DNA of 64,000 nucleotides from contig NC_045145.1 of NCBI RefSeq assembly GCF_008831285.2, positions 7,316,802 through 7,380,801 on the forward strand, written 5' to 3'. This document shows positions 24,246 through 34,832 of the stretch, one piece after another (within the stretch, counting starts at the first letter, position 1; each line of letters starts with the position of its first letter). The notes below the pieces were generated by a model. It was not told where the DNA came from. It did not search any database and was given only the letters and a program-made list of their open reading frames with translations. The DNA comes from Nymphaea colorata (taxonomy: Eukaryota; Streptophyta; Magnoliopsida; Nymphaeales; Nymphaeaceae). A program made the translations under genes and the position numbers.

Positions 24246-25417
24246 CTTCGATAAATTTAAAATTAAAAAAAAAGGAATGAGCCAATTTTGAAGCAAAAAC
24301 TACGGAATTATTGTAAGCTGTAAAATTCGAGGAAAAAAGAAGAAAGTAAGGATCGTGAGGATTTCAGCAGACAACACTATCAAAAGAAACCAAATTTTGA
24401 GGGTACTTTAAACATTTAATTCAATGTCCCCGACTTGGCCTAAAAAAGCCAGAGCTAACCAGAACAATTAATTAAAGAAATGTGATTGATTTACGATTAA
24501 ATCTTTGACCATTATCAAGACCTTGGTGTTGCTTTGGATCATTAGCTTTAGGCGCACCTTTCGAGTTTACCTTTATTATTAATCTAATCTAGTCATCAAC
24601 CAACTTGGGACAAAGTTACATGCAGTTGTTCATAGTTTAGCATCAACACCAACATAAAAAGCTGACAGTTTATGGCACAAAGTTCTACAGTATTGCACTT
24701 CTTCCTAGCTAAGAACATTATCGGGCCCAAAGTCTATTAAAGACAGAAGACTTATTCTTAACTATGATTGAAGAATACCCATTTCGGAAAAGTTTAATTT
24801 GCTGCAGTTTAATATATTATGCTTCCCTCTGTTTGGTGGCTTAAGGATAAACTAAAATACTGACTCTCCCAAGGTTATAGCTACAAGTTGGATGCCTTTT
24901 CTCCTACCTTAATCAAGCTACTCCACTAGCTAGCTTCTCAGTTAGGAAACTTCTAGTGGAGTTCATGTATGATCATGCCACACCCTTCCTAGCTCTTTAC
25001 CTTCTATTTCTTTACCTCTTTCTGTTGTGGCACATAAACATTTCTAATGTGTACTCCCTGCAGAGGGTGGTGGGTGTTCGGGGACGAGCACACTATATAT
25101 AATATATGTTCATGATCTCTCTCAAACCAGCCCAATGTGTGAGGAGCATTTTAGTTTTTGTGAAAAGGTGCCTTTTTTAAGCATTCCAATTTTGACTTTA
25201 TAATTAGGTGTTTACTTACACATATCATTTTTAGGAAAAGCCAAAAGCAGTTCCTAAAAGTGTTTAGAAATTGTTTCTAAAAGTACTGTAACAAAGTACA
25301 TTTAGGAATGGTTTTTAACTATTCCTAATGAAAATCTTAGGAACATTTTGTAGATTCCATTGCTAAAGGTACAAATTACATATTGCACTATATATTGGAA
25401 CAGCTTAGCTGCCGTTC

Positions 25418-25470
25418 ATCTCTCTCTCGCTGTATATATATGTATATATATATAAAAGAGAGGGAGAGAT
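25418..25470. repeat. AT/CT hairpin microsatellite
   Basis: An 'atctctctctcgctg' arm, a TATATA core and a reverse-complementary 'aaaagagagggagagat' arm form a long imperfect palindrome. GA repeats follow to ~25488. Confidence 0.8.
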
Positions 25471-25925
25471 AGAAAGAGAGAGAGAACCTAACCAAAAAAA
25501 AGTTTAAACATATTCAAAAATTACAAAAAAAGAGGAGAAAGGTCCTAATCGTTTCCCCATCAAAGGGCATGCAATGTGTTGTTCAATAGTCCATGTGTCT
25601 CACAATATATTTAGTGTGTTTTTAAGCCTATTTTTACATTGTTGATTTTCTTAAATATATTTTGATCATTTTTATACATCAAAAATATAGGTTACCCCTT
25701 CAAATATTAAATATTTAACATCAAAAGTTTTCTTTAGAGATTGAACACATACACAAAAAGGAATTTCAAGATTGGTTCGGGAAGCATATAATACATTTTC
25801 ACATTTTTTTAAATGATTTATAATATTTGATAACTTATTTATTTAAAATTTTAATTAATCATTACATCAATGAGGTCATGAAGTAACAAAAGAAGTTTAG
25901 ATGGCTTTCACAAGGTCCTCAACAA

Positions 25926-28072
25926 CTAGCAAAAAGATTTAAAGGTTTTATCATCAATGGATTTTGATTCTACACAATAGACAAAGAGGAGTGGTGTGGT
26001 AGTTAATGCTTTGGTGACAAGATTTGCCAGTGAAAAGATAGAAATACAACAAAAGCGAATATTGCATATTATGGTAGTTTGACAAAAATCATTGAAGTGA
26101 AGTACTGTGAACATTTGAAGTTTGTATTCTTTAAATGTGATTGCTATGATGTTCTCAATATGTGTTGTTCAATCATAGTATGAACAAACATTTAACAAGT
26201 TTTTTTGTCTGACCTTCAATGTTTATCAATATTCCAATCAAATTGTTGCAGATATTTTTTTGAATATGCATTATATCAAGATTATGTTTCAACATATTAT
26301 GCTGCCAATTAGTAGTACAAGGAAAATACTTTTTTTTTCCATCAAATTAAATGGTAAATTAGAGGCAGTCACCTTAAAAAGAACTTTTAACCCAGAAAGC
26401 ATAGTGTGGACACACTTTCCTCAAAACTGCCATCAAATGAAGTTTTACCTCCACGAAGCCTATGGTTTCATAGGAAAAAAATGTTGGCTTCCTATAAAAC
26501 AAAACTTGTGACTATTCTTGGATGAAAGGAGCATGTATCTTTATACCATGAGTGACAAGCCAATTCATGTTTAATATTCCATGTAGATGGAATGTGCATA
26601 TTTTGGGAAATCATTTGATATTCCATAATAATGCTGCATGCAATTGAAATGATTCATTTCATGAAGCATTGTATATTTCTAATCTACCTTTCCACAATTC
26701 TTTTATTTCTTATACAAATAGTTACAAATAAGCATCCATATATTTTTTAGGATCACCACAAATAAGCAACGAAAGTATAATATATGGTTGTTTCATGCAC
26801 ATACATGGTGGTAGATTGTATGGGATGATGACAATTATGCATGTGCAGTAAATAGAGTTTAATTTTATGAAAGGATTGAACGCATCACTTGCCAATCCAA
26901 GCCTAGCATAGCAATATTCAGAAACAAAAGATGGGTATCATTTAACGAAAGATCTCAATGCTATAGAATTTGTAGGATGTCTTATGTTGTCATCTTTAGC
27001 TCATCATTCATCATGCCACATCATATGAGATGCAATTTTGATGACATATCTAACTTCTGAAGTCTTGGTATTAGAGGAAAATGCCACTTTGCTGGAATAT
27101 TTTTTTCTTTGATTTGTTTGGTTGCCATTTAATTTCCATCTTGACTTGCCACAATATTCACATACCTTTTTTTCAATAGAATATTTCTAGTAAATCATGC
27201 TGTCGTTAGGGAAAACATTAATTTTGTTATAATTAAGGCCTAGTTGTGCAACAATCTTTTTTGTCTGATAGTATGACTTTGATAGTGTTTCGCCTTCATG
27301 TAATCCTTCTTAAGCAACGACAACAACATGTTAAATGGCTTGTTATTCTATCTATTAAAACTCTTTATCTGAAATAATCACATGAGAAAAGATAATTTAC
27401 TAAATCTTGTACACCATGGATAAACTCTTGCTCAACATCTTTCAACTGGAAAGACTCAAATATCTTATTATATTCTTTTATAGGTTCATTTTCTTCATTT
27501 TCATATCAAAATCTGCAGTAGACATTCTACATATATCGTGCAATATGCTACTTATACGATCTTGATTTGCTTCATGCGATGGCCTTTCATTGACAAAATT
27601 GGGATGAAAGTGTAGCATCCCCATGATGATACTAGCAAGTGTAATTTGGACAATTTCCAATGCATATCAAGTGATCTAAAACATCAACCAAAACTAATAC
27701 AAGGTATTGTTGCATGTTAGGCACAAACACTTGACCTTTCCATTAGTAATGACTGCATTAACTATAACAAACTCAAAAAATTCTTTCACTCCATTGACAC
27801 ATGCATCACTTGTCTTATCAAATGCAAGAAGTATTAGTTATCTTTCAAAAGGATTTAAATTTTTAAGAAATGTGTTAAACATTATCTTTGTTTACGAAGC
27901 CAACTCCTATTAGATATAGTGTGAATGAATCTCAATTTAATAATCTCTTTCCAAAATCAATAGAATATAGATCTAGGGAGGAAGATAAAATTGATTTTAA
28001 AATAATATAAAGCACTAGATGAAACATAATGACTATTTCCATGATCATATAAAACAAGATTTTGTTGTAGTA
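25926..28072 (-). pseudogene. CACTA (En/Spm) TNP2-like transposase, degenerate
   Basis: Minus-strand reading from ~27660 down to ~26330 gives the TNP2 transposase family in order, broken by stops. SYYQTKKIVAQLGLNYNKI lies near 27220-27285 and CEYCGKSRWK near 27140-27170. RLGLASDAFNPF and IPYNLPPCMCMKQPYIILS lie near 26800-26912. SFQLHAALLWNIK lies near 26630 and KNSHKFCFIGSQHFFPM near 26478-26527. TNP2 catalyses cut-and-paste movement of CACTA elements; this copy is dead. A degenerate CACTA-like terminus (GTTGTAGTA at 28064-28072) may be its 5' end. TTTAGGAATGG/TTTCTAAA words at ~25240-25380 may be subterminal repeats of the other end. Exact limits are uncertain. Confidence 0.8.
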
Positions 28073-28905
28073 TTTTTGGGTTAAGGGTGTTTTCGTCATT
28101 TCAATCACCTGAATACATTCTTTGTCTTTGAGGCCAGAGTATTTTGTTCATTTCAAGAACCTGAACACATTCTTTGTGTTTAGGGCCCTAGTATTTAATC
28201 TCTCTCTCTAATTCCTGATTTAGATGACAGTCAAAAGATGGACGGTCATTACTTCAAACCTCAAAAGCATGGTAAGGTTAGAAAAAACATTTAACAGGTT
28301 TAACTTTGATTGCTGCTTTTGGAGGGTCTAAGGCTAACTTTTCCTTCAAAAGGCACTTAGGCCCCATTACTGCAAAATGAAGATTTTTAGTGTTTAAGAG
28401 AGGGGGAAGGGGCCGGGGTGGTGAGTTTCACATTATCAAGTATTTGTTACATTTTCACAATTTCAACACTTTCACAAGTTCAGTCTTTACAATTAACATA
28501 CATTGCAACAAACTGTATGCCGATCTGGGCCAGTGCTTGGAGTTTTTTGTTAGGGGAGCCAAACTTTAGTTTCAATAAAAGGGGTCAAAATATAATTTTT
28601 CAAAATTTTTGCATAAACTAAATGAAAAATTTGTAAAATTTACATATGATCTTTTCTTTTTTGAAATTTAGTAGATGGGAGGAGCTTTTTTTTTTTTTTT
28701 TGGGAGGGTGGGTGGCCTGCCGCTCTCAACCTCATTCTTTGGAGCCATGGACACCAATTGTACTATCCATCATGGTGGTGGTCAGCAAAGGATACAGTGT
28801 CAGCAGATAATTGAACATTGGTAAAGTAATAACTTTTTTCATGATGGTGATCCACCTATCCTTTGATGCCAAATTTTTGTCCCACCAAAAGATGGAATTT
28901 GTTCC
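28073..28905. other. intergenic, minor repeat remains
   Basis: Contains two similar lines near 28090-28195 ('attttgttcatttcaagaacctgaacacattctttgt' type, imperfect duplicate) and a 'ggggagccaaactttag' segment at ~28553 resembling the GGAGCCA-ended MITE family. No gene. Confidence 0.4.
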
Positions 28906-29071
28906 TTTAAGGGACTGCTTGGTAATACAAACTCATTGTTATTGTTTAATGAATCTGTCTCAAAAAATGGAGTTCTTAAAACACTCGAACATGTTGTTCC
29001 ATGAAGCTGCCCAATTTTTTGGGACAAATTCATGAGATAGTAACAACATGTTACTGTTATCAAATGGCCCC
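28906..29071. mobile_element. hAT-like MITE with perfect 8-bp target duplication
   Basis: The arms fold back over ~57 bp: left GGGACTGCTTGGTAATACAA, right (reverse complement) GGGGCCATTTGATAACAGTA, then shared TTGTTA, ATGAAT, TGTC and CAAAAAA words. The flanks carry TTTGTTCC at 28898-28905 and at 29072-29079, an exact 8-bp target site duplication typical of hAT elements. No coding capacity. Confidence 0.85.
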
Positions 29072-29079
29072 TTTGTTCC

Positions 29080-30100
29080 ACTATCTGTCATCAACCTTCC
29101 AGAATATGCATGCTTGGGTTTACTTCAACTTCATCAAATTCCCAATTAATGCCAAATCAAGGCTTCTCAAATTGAAGGTTTTCCCAAGAATACACAGGAT
29201 CTCCAATCCCTGAAGTTAATGGTTAGGTATGTCCCTCTCTTCTCAAAATTGCACACACCCAATTCCATTCTTTCATCTTTGCTCGCATTTTTTCACTTTC
29301 ATTGTTATGTGGTCACCTGTTGTGAGTTTATTTTCATTCTCTCTTCAAAAAACATGTTCATGACACCAAGAAACAGTTACAGTTCCTGGTGCCTTAATCA
29401 CTATATTAATAGATTCAGCAATCTAATTCTTCAACTCAAATTATGTTAGAGAGAAACATACCATTACGACACTTCATCATCTCACAAGACATTCCACTGT
29501 GCTTCCTCATTATCCTGATCATTCATAGGCTTAGGATATTAAGATGGTTGTCTCACACGGAGAATAAAAAGAAAAAGAGATGTACCAAGCAACTATCCAG
29601 TTCATGGCTACAGACCTCGGCTCAGAAGTTCGGCAAAAAGGACCCTGAGCCTATCCATTTTAAGGGTAGTTTTTTTTTTTTTTAAATGTCTTTGTGCACG
29701 GTTGTTTTATTCAAATCATGTTGGCATCTTTATGAGGAGATTACGTCAATGTAAATAAATTGTAGCCAATGTGATACAGGGAACCATTCAGGTTCATAGG
29801 AGGGAAAAAGTAAGGAAGGAAATAAGAACAAGAAAGGGGGCTGTAGCGGTGACCTCAATCACTGGTATAGTATATCTGACCTTTAACTACGTTTTCCTTT
29901 AATACCTACCATGTGCTCAAACAGCCTGGTCCATTTCAAGAAAATTTCCAACAACAGTGAGCGTTAGGAATTACAATTTCCATCGGCCAAGAACTTCGGA
30001 AACGTCAAAGAGAATTCTCAATGCTTTTGGCTTTTAGGAATTCATTTGCCAATAGTAATTTTCGTGACACCTATAGACCCATCGACATGAGTTGCAACGA
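29080..30100. other. intergenic, nothing recognised
   Basis: AT-rich, without supported genes. A T/A-rich break occurs at ~29668-29685. Confidence 0.45.
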
Positions 30101-30292
30101 ACGGAGCCAAGGGGCGCACTGTCTGAGGTCATGGCCTACCCTGATTTTTTCAAAAAAAAATCTACATGTAATTTTGTTAAAAATTTCATTTAGCCTGAAT
30201 AGGAAATTTAAAAAATTATATTTCAGCTCTAGTCAAAATTTCTTAGCTATATTTTGACTTCTCTAGCAAAAAATTCCTAGCTCTACCCCTGT
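30101..30292. mobile_element. short MITE-like element with GGAGCCA/TAGCTC ends
   Basis: The left end (cggagccaaggggcgcac) and the right end (cctagctctacccctg) are imperfect inverted repeats around AT-rich DNA. Similar architecture occurs at 53728-53921 and 62451-62616. Confidence 0.45.
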
Positions 30293-31040
30293 AAATTTCC
30301 AATGGCTTTTGGAGGACCTCTCCACGACCATCGCCAAAAAATTGAATATATTGTAGCGATACACAACATGTTCTTAAATGTTTTTGCAACTGCTCTACAA
30401 TGTTATTTTTGTATGAAGAATGAACAACTGTGGAAGAAGGGTGGCAGCGAACGACTGCGATCTTTAAAAGAAAGGTTCATGTTTGATATGAAATGGCAGA
30501 AAATGAAGAATTCCTTAACAGGATGATCTTGTTTTGGTCTAACCTATCCATGCAGGGGAAGCATCATTGATTCAACAAGAATAAATTATTGGGTCGTTTT
30601 TTCTTCCTAATTTCTGAATGCCAAAAAAGAAAAATCTCAAAATTGAACAGAAAGAAAAGCAATGACTGGAGTAAAAAGGATTCACACTCGTAGTTCGCTG
30701 TCTACGGAGCTCGCCCCAAAAGCTTGCACTTTCTTTTACCGGCAGTTCTTGAAGTGCTATAAAATCCTATCATCAAGTTGAAGCATGTGGTGCCCCAAAG
30801 GGTTTATTCTTATCAAAATAAACCATATGGATCCATGCATGTTGTCAATATATCGGATCTGGACACTTTTGTTGACTCATATGGTGTATGGGCCAAGAGA
30901 CATCATTCAGTATGGGAACAAATTTATTAAAAAAAAATGGAAATAATTTGAAATAATTGAAAAACAAAAGATAGCTTTTCCAAAAACCTCATAATATCCG
31001 TCCAATATGGTCTAGGTGATGGGCTGATACATATTGATGC
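30293..31040. other. intergenic, nothing recognised
   Basis: A 74-codon open frame at 30302-30526 has no recognised motif. No gene supported. Confidence 0.4.
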
Positions 31041-31474
31041 AATATGATAATTATTACAACATTGATAGGATCCAATTGCATGCTGAACTTTTTAGAAGGA
31101 GTTTGGTATCCTCATGATGTTAACTCTCTATGTTCTAATAGGAAAACTGATATGCAAGTTAAAGCATAGCTGTGGCATCATCATGAGGCATTTAAAGTTG
31201 AACCTTTAAAGGATGGAGAGAAGAGAGGAGGTTTCTACCTTCAATCGAATAGCGAGATTTACTCCCACTCATCGAAGGCGCTTCACATCAAGCACTGAAG
31301 CAATCCTAAACCTCAGGGGCCAATGGCAGGAGGGTTTTGGTGCCTCTCATTGGGGTGGTGGTAAGATTGAATAAAGCCAAATCAAACAAAAATTGATATT
31401 TAAAAGAGAGAAAACTATATGTAGTAAAAAGACGTTATATTCCTCAACAAGTTGAAAACCAACGACACTACCAA
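31041..31474. repeat. direct repeat, left copy (~434 bp)
   Basis: Starts 'aatatgataattattacaac' and ends '...aacaagttgaaaaccaacgacactaccaa'. It is clearly homologous, with many substitutions and small indels, to 31954-32373. Both contain 'cactgaagcaatcctaaac' and 'ttcaatcg'. The two copies flank the Harbinger transposase fragment in the same orientation. Confidence 0.9.
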
Positions 31475-31535
31475 TAAGTTATATGATTTATAATTTGTCA
31501 TTTATAACAACTAAAGATACTTTTTGTTTTTTGTA

Positions 31536-31874
31536 GGAAAATATTATCTTGTTGACAGTAGATATGATAATATTTTCAGTTTTTTGACTCCTTATCGTTG
31601 ATATCACTATCATTTATCTGAATACAATATCTATGGTGCACGACCAATCCAAAACAAATATGAATTATTCAACTATAGACATTCATCTCTATGTACTACA
31701 GTAGAACAAGTATTTGCTTTGTTGAAGGAAAGATTCCCCATTCTTAAAAACCATGTGCAATATTCAGTTGACACATAAGTCAAAATTGCACATGCTTCTT
31801 GTATTCTTCATAACTTTATAATTGAAAACAATTCAAATGCACTGCAATTTGAAGAAGAACTTATTGACAATTGA
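31536..31874 (+). pseudogene. PIF/Harbinger (HARBI1-like) transposase fragment
   Basis: Readable as the C-terminal DDE nuclease part of a Harbinger transposase. Motifs include YYLVDSRY, FLTPYR then stop (31599-31601), YHLSEYN, ELFNYRHSSL, VEQVFALLKERFPIL, a second stop after SVDT, then KIAHASCILHNFI, ending at TGA 31872-31874. These match the family's YYLVDSGY, HLSEF, ELFNxRHSSLRN-ERxFGxLKxRFPIL and ACCILHNFI blocks. A splice-acceptor-like 'tttttgtag' precedes the first codon. Two in-frame stops and the missing N-terminal half make it inactive. Confidence 0.85.
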
Positions 31875-31953
31875 TTCACATAATTTGAGAATATTGATGA
31901 AAGTCTTCTACAAACACAATTCTACAAACACAAGCTCGAGGAAGTAATATGAT

Positions 31954-32373
31954 AATATGATAATTATTACAACATTGATAGGATACAATTGCATGCTGAA
32001 CTTTTTGGAAAGAGATTGGTATCCCCATGACTTCAACTCCCTATGTTTTGAAAAGGATATCGATATGCAGGTCAAAGCATAGTTGCGGCCTCATCACGGA
32101 CACCTAAAACAGCCTTGAACCTTGAAGGGATGGGAAGAAGGGGAGAGGTTCCCGCCTTCAATCGGATAGTGAGATCTACTCCCACTCACCCAAGGGGCTC
32201 CACCCCCAGCACTGAAGCAATCCTAAACTTAAAGGGCAATGGCAGGATGGTTTTGGTGCCTGGAATAAAGTCAAATCAAACAAAAATTAAGATCTAGAAG
32301 AGAGAGAACAAGACTACTATGTGTTAAAAAGAGCATATTCCTCAACAAGTTGAAAAGCCAACAACACCACCAA
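31954..32373. repeat. direct repeat, right copy (~420 bp)
   Basis: Counterpart of 31041-31474 in direct orientation, starting 'aatatgataattattacaac' and ending '...caacaagttgaaaagccaacaacaccaccaa'. Parts form a 60-codon open frame (32115-32297) without any known domain. Confidence 0.9.
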
Positions 32374-33500
32374 GAAAAATAATAACAACAAAATTTCTGT
32401 TATAAAAGGTCAATACGCATAGAAAGTGCCATTTACAGCTAGCGACAACAATTGGGCTTCCCCACCTCACAGCCCAAAAATGAGGCCTCATACATTAGGT
32501 AGGTATACATTTCCAAAATCGGCAATAGCAAAACCCAAGAGGTCTAGCTCAAATATCTAAGAAACCAACAATTGATTTTAATATATATATTTTTAAAGAT
32601 TTTATATGAAAAAACTGAAGAGACTTAGTCACTTGCCTAGCAGCACCAAACCCTAGAGACTAGTTCCCCTTTTTCTAGGGCTTATGCCTTGGTTTGTGAA
32701 GATAGTTGACACTTATGAAAATCGAATGAGAGCCCTCACTTGCTGACCCAACTAGCTATGCTAAGCCCCTTGATATTTTCTGCCCAACATTTAGTAGGGT
32801 TCTAGAATGACACCTAATGTTTGTGATGTTATCATTTATGCCATCACATGTTTCACTTTATTAAATTGTTTGGTTGTGAAAGTCTCTCTTTCAAACTGCC
32901 AATGTATTCCTTTCACCACATTAACTATTCTAGATATTTTCCTTCAAAGTTGAAAAAACGGGAACATTTTAGCATGTTGGACCCTCATCCCGTTCACTGC
33001 CAAGAAGTTCGAAAAGCAAGCAAACCCAACCAATACAAATTTAACAAATACGGTACAATTGTTTTTCTTGTAGGATCACAAATTCAAATAAATAAAGTTA
33101 ATAACTATGGCATAGAACTTTCCAATTGTACGGACAACTGGTCACTCAATCTTGCTTTCATCCAAGTAAAAAGTTAGTACGGATTAATTTTCCCAAAGAA
33201 GAGGGGACATATTGTACATGGAATTGGACTTGCTGAGCGCATAGAGAGCAGAGGCAAACAAGCACTGATCAAACGCCTCGACGATCAAATTCTCTTTTTG
33301 AGATGTACCAAACTGATCCTCGAAAACACCAAATCTACGGCACTCCAGTCTTCAGATCGCAGAAGTTCTGAAGATTTCTTCCATACCATCGAAAGCATCA
33401 CCTTCTGCAGCACCAGAAATTCCTCAGAACCTCCATAATTTGCAGAGTAAGGTGACAGAGAGAGGCACCGACAGAAGAAAGGAGGTCAGTTTCTCTCAGT
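32374..33500. other. intergenic / far downstream of NF-YB
   Basis: A 109-codon open frame at 32848-33177 (plus) shows no recognised motif. It is the longest in this gap, but I do not call it a gene. From ~33200 upward the sequence could be transcribed as NF-YB 3' UTR. Confidence 0.4.
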
Positions 33501-33734
33501 AACAAAGGACAATCAGTCCAACGAGGGGGGGAGAGAGAGAAAGAGCGAGAGAGAGAGAGAGAGAGGCCAAAAGAGCAAAAAGATGAAGTTACTATGGTAC
33601 TGCACATCTATGAACGTATATTCATCTTCATCTTCCATTACAGTACAAATCCTGATCAAATTGGAAGAAGAGACAAAGAGAAACAAGGGAAAAGAACGAA
33701 AGGATACCATAGCCCTACAACTTCCCCTCAGTAA
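33501..33734 (-). other. probable 3' UTR of NF-YB with a CT tract
   Basis: Lies directly after the NF-YB stop on the minus strand. It contains a GA run on the plus strand (~33531-33566, CT in the transcript). The poly(A) site was not determined. Confidence 0.45.
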
Positions 33735-34385
33735 TTAACCTCTGGACCTGGTCTGTTGCCCGGCCGGCGCTCCTCCGACCGAGGACCCACCTTTTCCGGC
33801 CACCGGAATCTGATAGCTCCCTACCATCCTTCCCGTCTGCTCGTACATAACCCCTCCCGGATTCTGGCCCACCATCATCATCGGCATGCCCCCATAAACC
33901 CCACCACCTCCGAACCCATTCTGCACAGCGGCACCACCAAGGGGCACGCCATTCTGGCCGCCACTACCACCGTTCTGGATGCCGCCGTCCTTGCCCGCTC
34001 CTTCTCCCCTGCAGGCGGCGGTCTTCTCCCCTTCCATCTCTCGGAACTTCTGGAGGTAGATCTTGAGGGGGTCGACGTAGTCCTCGAAGCCGAGCGTGGT
34101 CATGGCCCAGAGGAGGTCGTCTCCGTTGATGGTCTTGCGCTTCTCTCGCTGGCACTTGTCCGACGCCTCCCCCGTGATGAAGCTGATGAACTCCGAGACG
34201 CACTCCTGCACCGTCTCCTTCGCGTCCTTGGAGATCTTGGCGTTCGCCGGCAACGCCTTCTTCATGATCCTACTCACGTTCGCGATGGGTAGGAACCTGT
34301 CCTGTTCCTTCGGCGACAGCTCACTGCTCCCTCCCCCTCCCCCGCCTCCCTGGCCTCCTCCGGATTCATTGTCTGAATCCGCCAT
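33735..34385 (-). CDS. NF-YB: nuclear factor Y subunit B, NF-YB2/NF-YB3 type
   Basis: Complete 216-residue intronless protein. NF-YB pairs with NF-YC through a histone fold and, with NF-YA or CO-like proteins, binds CCAAT-type promoters. NF-YB2/3 members promote flowering in Arabidopsis. The start [10 protein letters not shown] and the block [20 protein letters not shown], then [39 protein letters not shown] and [20 protein letters not shown] (residues ~30-115) are the canonical domain. Lys53, where LEC1-type proteins have Asp, marks it as non-LEC1. The N-terminus is a Gly run; the C-terminus is Gly/Gln/Met-rich and poorly conserved. The coding DNA is GC-rich, unlike its AT-rich flanks, which creates long mirror frames on the other strand. 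Absence of introns fits the NF-YB2/3 clade. Confidence 0.97.
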   Translation of the reverse strand: MADSDNESGGGQGGGGGGGSSELSPKEQDRFLPIANVSRIMKKALPANAKISKDAKETVQECVSEFISFITGEASDKCQREKRKTINGDDLLWAMTTLGFEDYVDPLKIYLQKFREMEGEKTAACRGEGAGKDGGIQNGGSGGQNGVPLGGAAVQNGFGGGGVYGGMPMMMVGQNPGGVMYEQTGRMVGSYQIPVAGKGGSSVGGAPAGQQTRSRG

Positions 34386-34800
34386 CGCCGCCGCTTCCCG
34401 GCCGATTGACCACTCCCGTCAATCGTTCCACCACCAAAATTACAACAAATAAAAGGATATAACACAAAAGCACTCCGACCACCACCGATTACAGCCGCAG
34501 AGGTCGCCAAAACAACCGGAAAAATCAACCGATAAGAGGAAGAAGAAGAGAGAATCCGCTCAGCTTTTCTCTTACTCCTTGATGCTGTTCGCTTTGATCA
34601 TCAAATTCCGTTGCCTCTACGTGAGCGACAGACGCAGAGAGAGAGAGAGAGAGAGAACGGGGAGGGGACGGTAGATGCGCAGCGTTGGATCAGCGCGTAA
34701 TATCGTCATCAAGAGGCAACACGTGGAGATCTGCCGGCCGTTGGTTTTTGCGATAAGTTCGCCCTTGTTGGAGTGGCTTCTCGCCGTTGGATGCGCATCC
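34386..34800 (-). promoter_or_regulatory. NF-YB 5' leader region with GA tract and G-box
   Basis: Lies between the start codon and the TATA box. It contains a (GA)n tract at 34636-34656 (a possible GAGA/BPC-binding element) and a CACGTG palindrome at ~34719-34724 (G-box core). A 5' UTR intron is possible but not proven. Confidence 0.5.
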
Positions 34801-34823
34801 GCTGGAACCGTCCCTGCCGTTAG

Positions 34824-34832
34824 ATTTTATAG
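34824..34832 (-). promoter_or_regulatory. TATA box of NF-YB
   Basis: Minus-strand CTATAAAAT, 439 bp upstream of the ATG. It would place the transcription start at about 34,795-34,800. Confidence 0.55.

Noticed and set aside
33756-34292. 178-codon open frame on the plus strand opposite NF-YB
   Set aside because: Mirror frame created by GC-rich NF-YB coding DNA; its residues follow no family.
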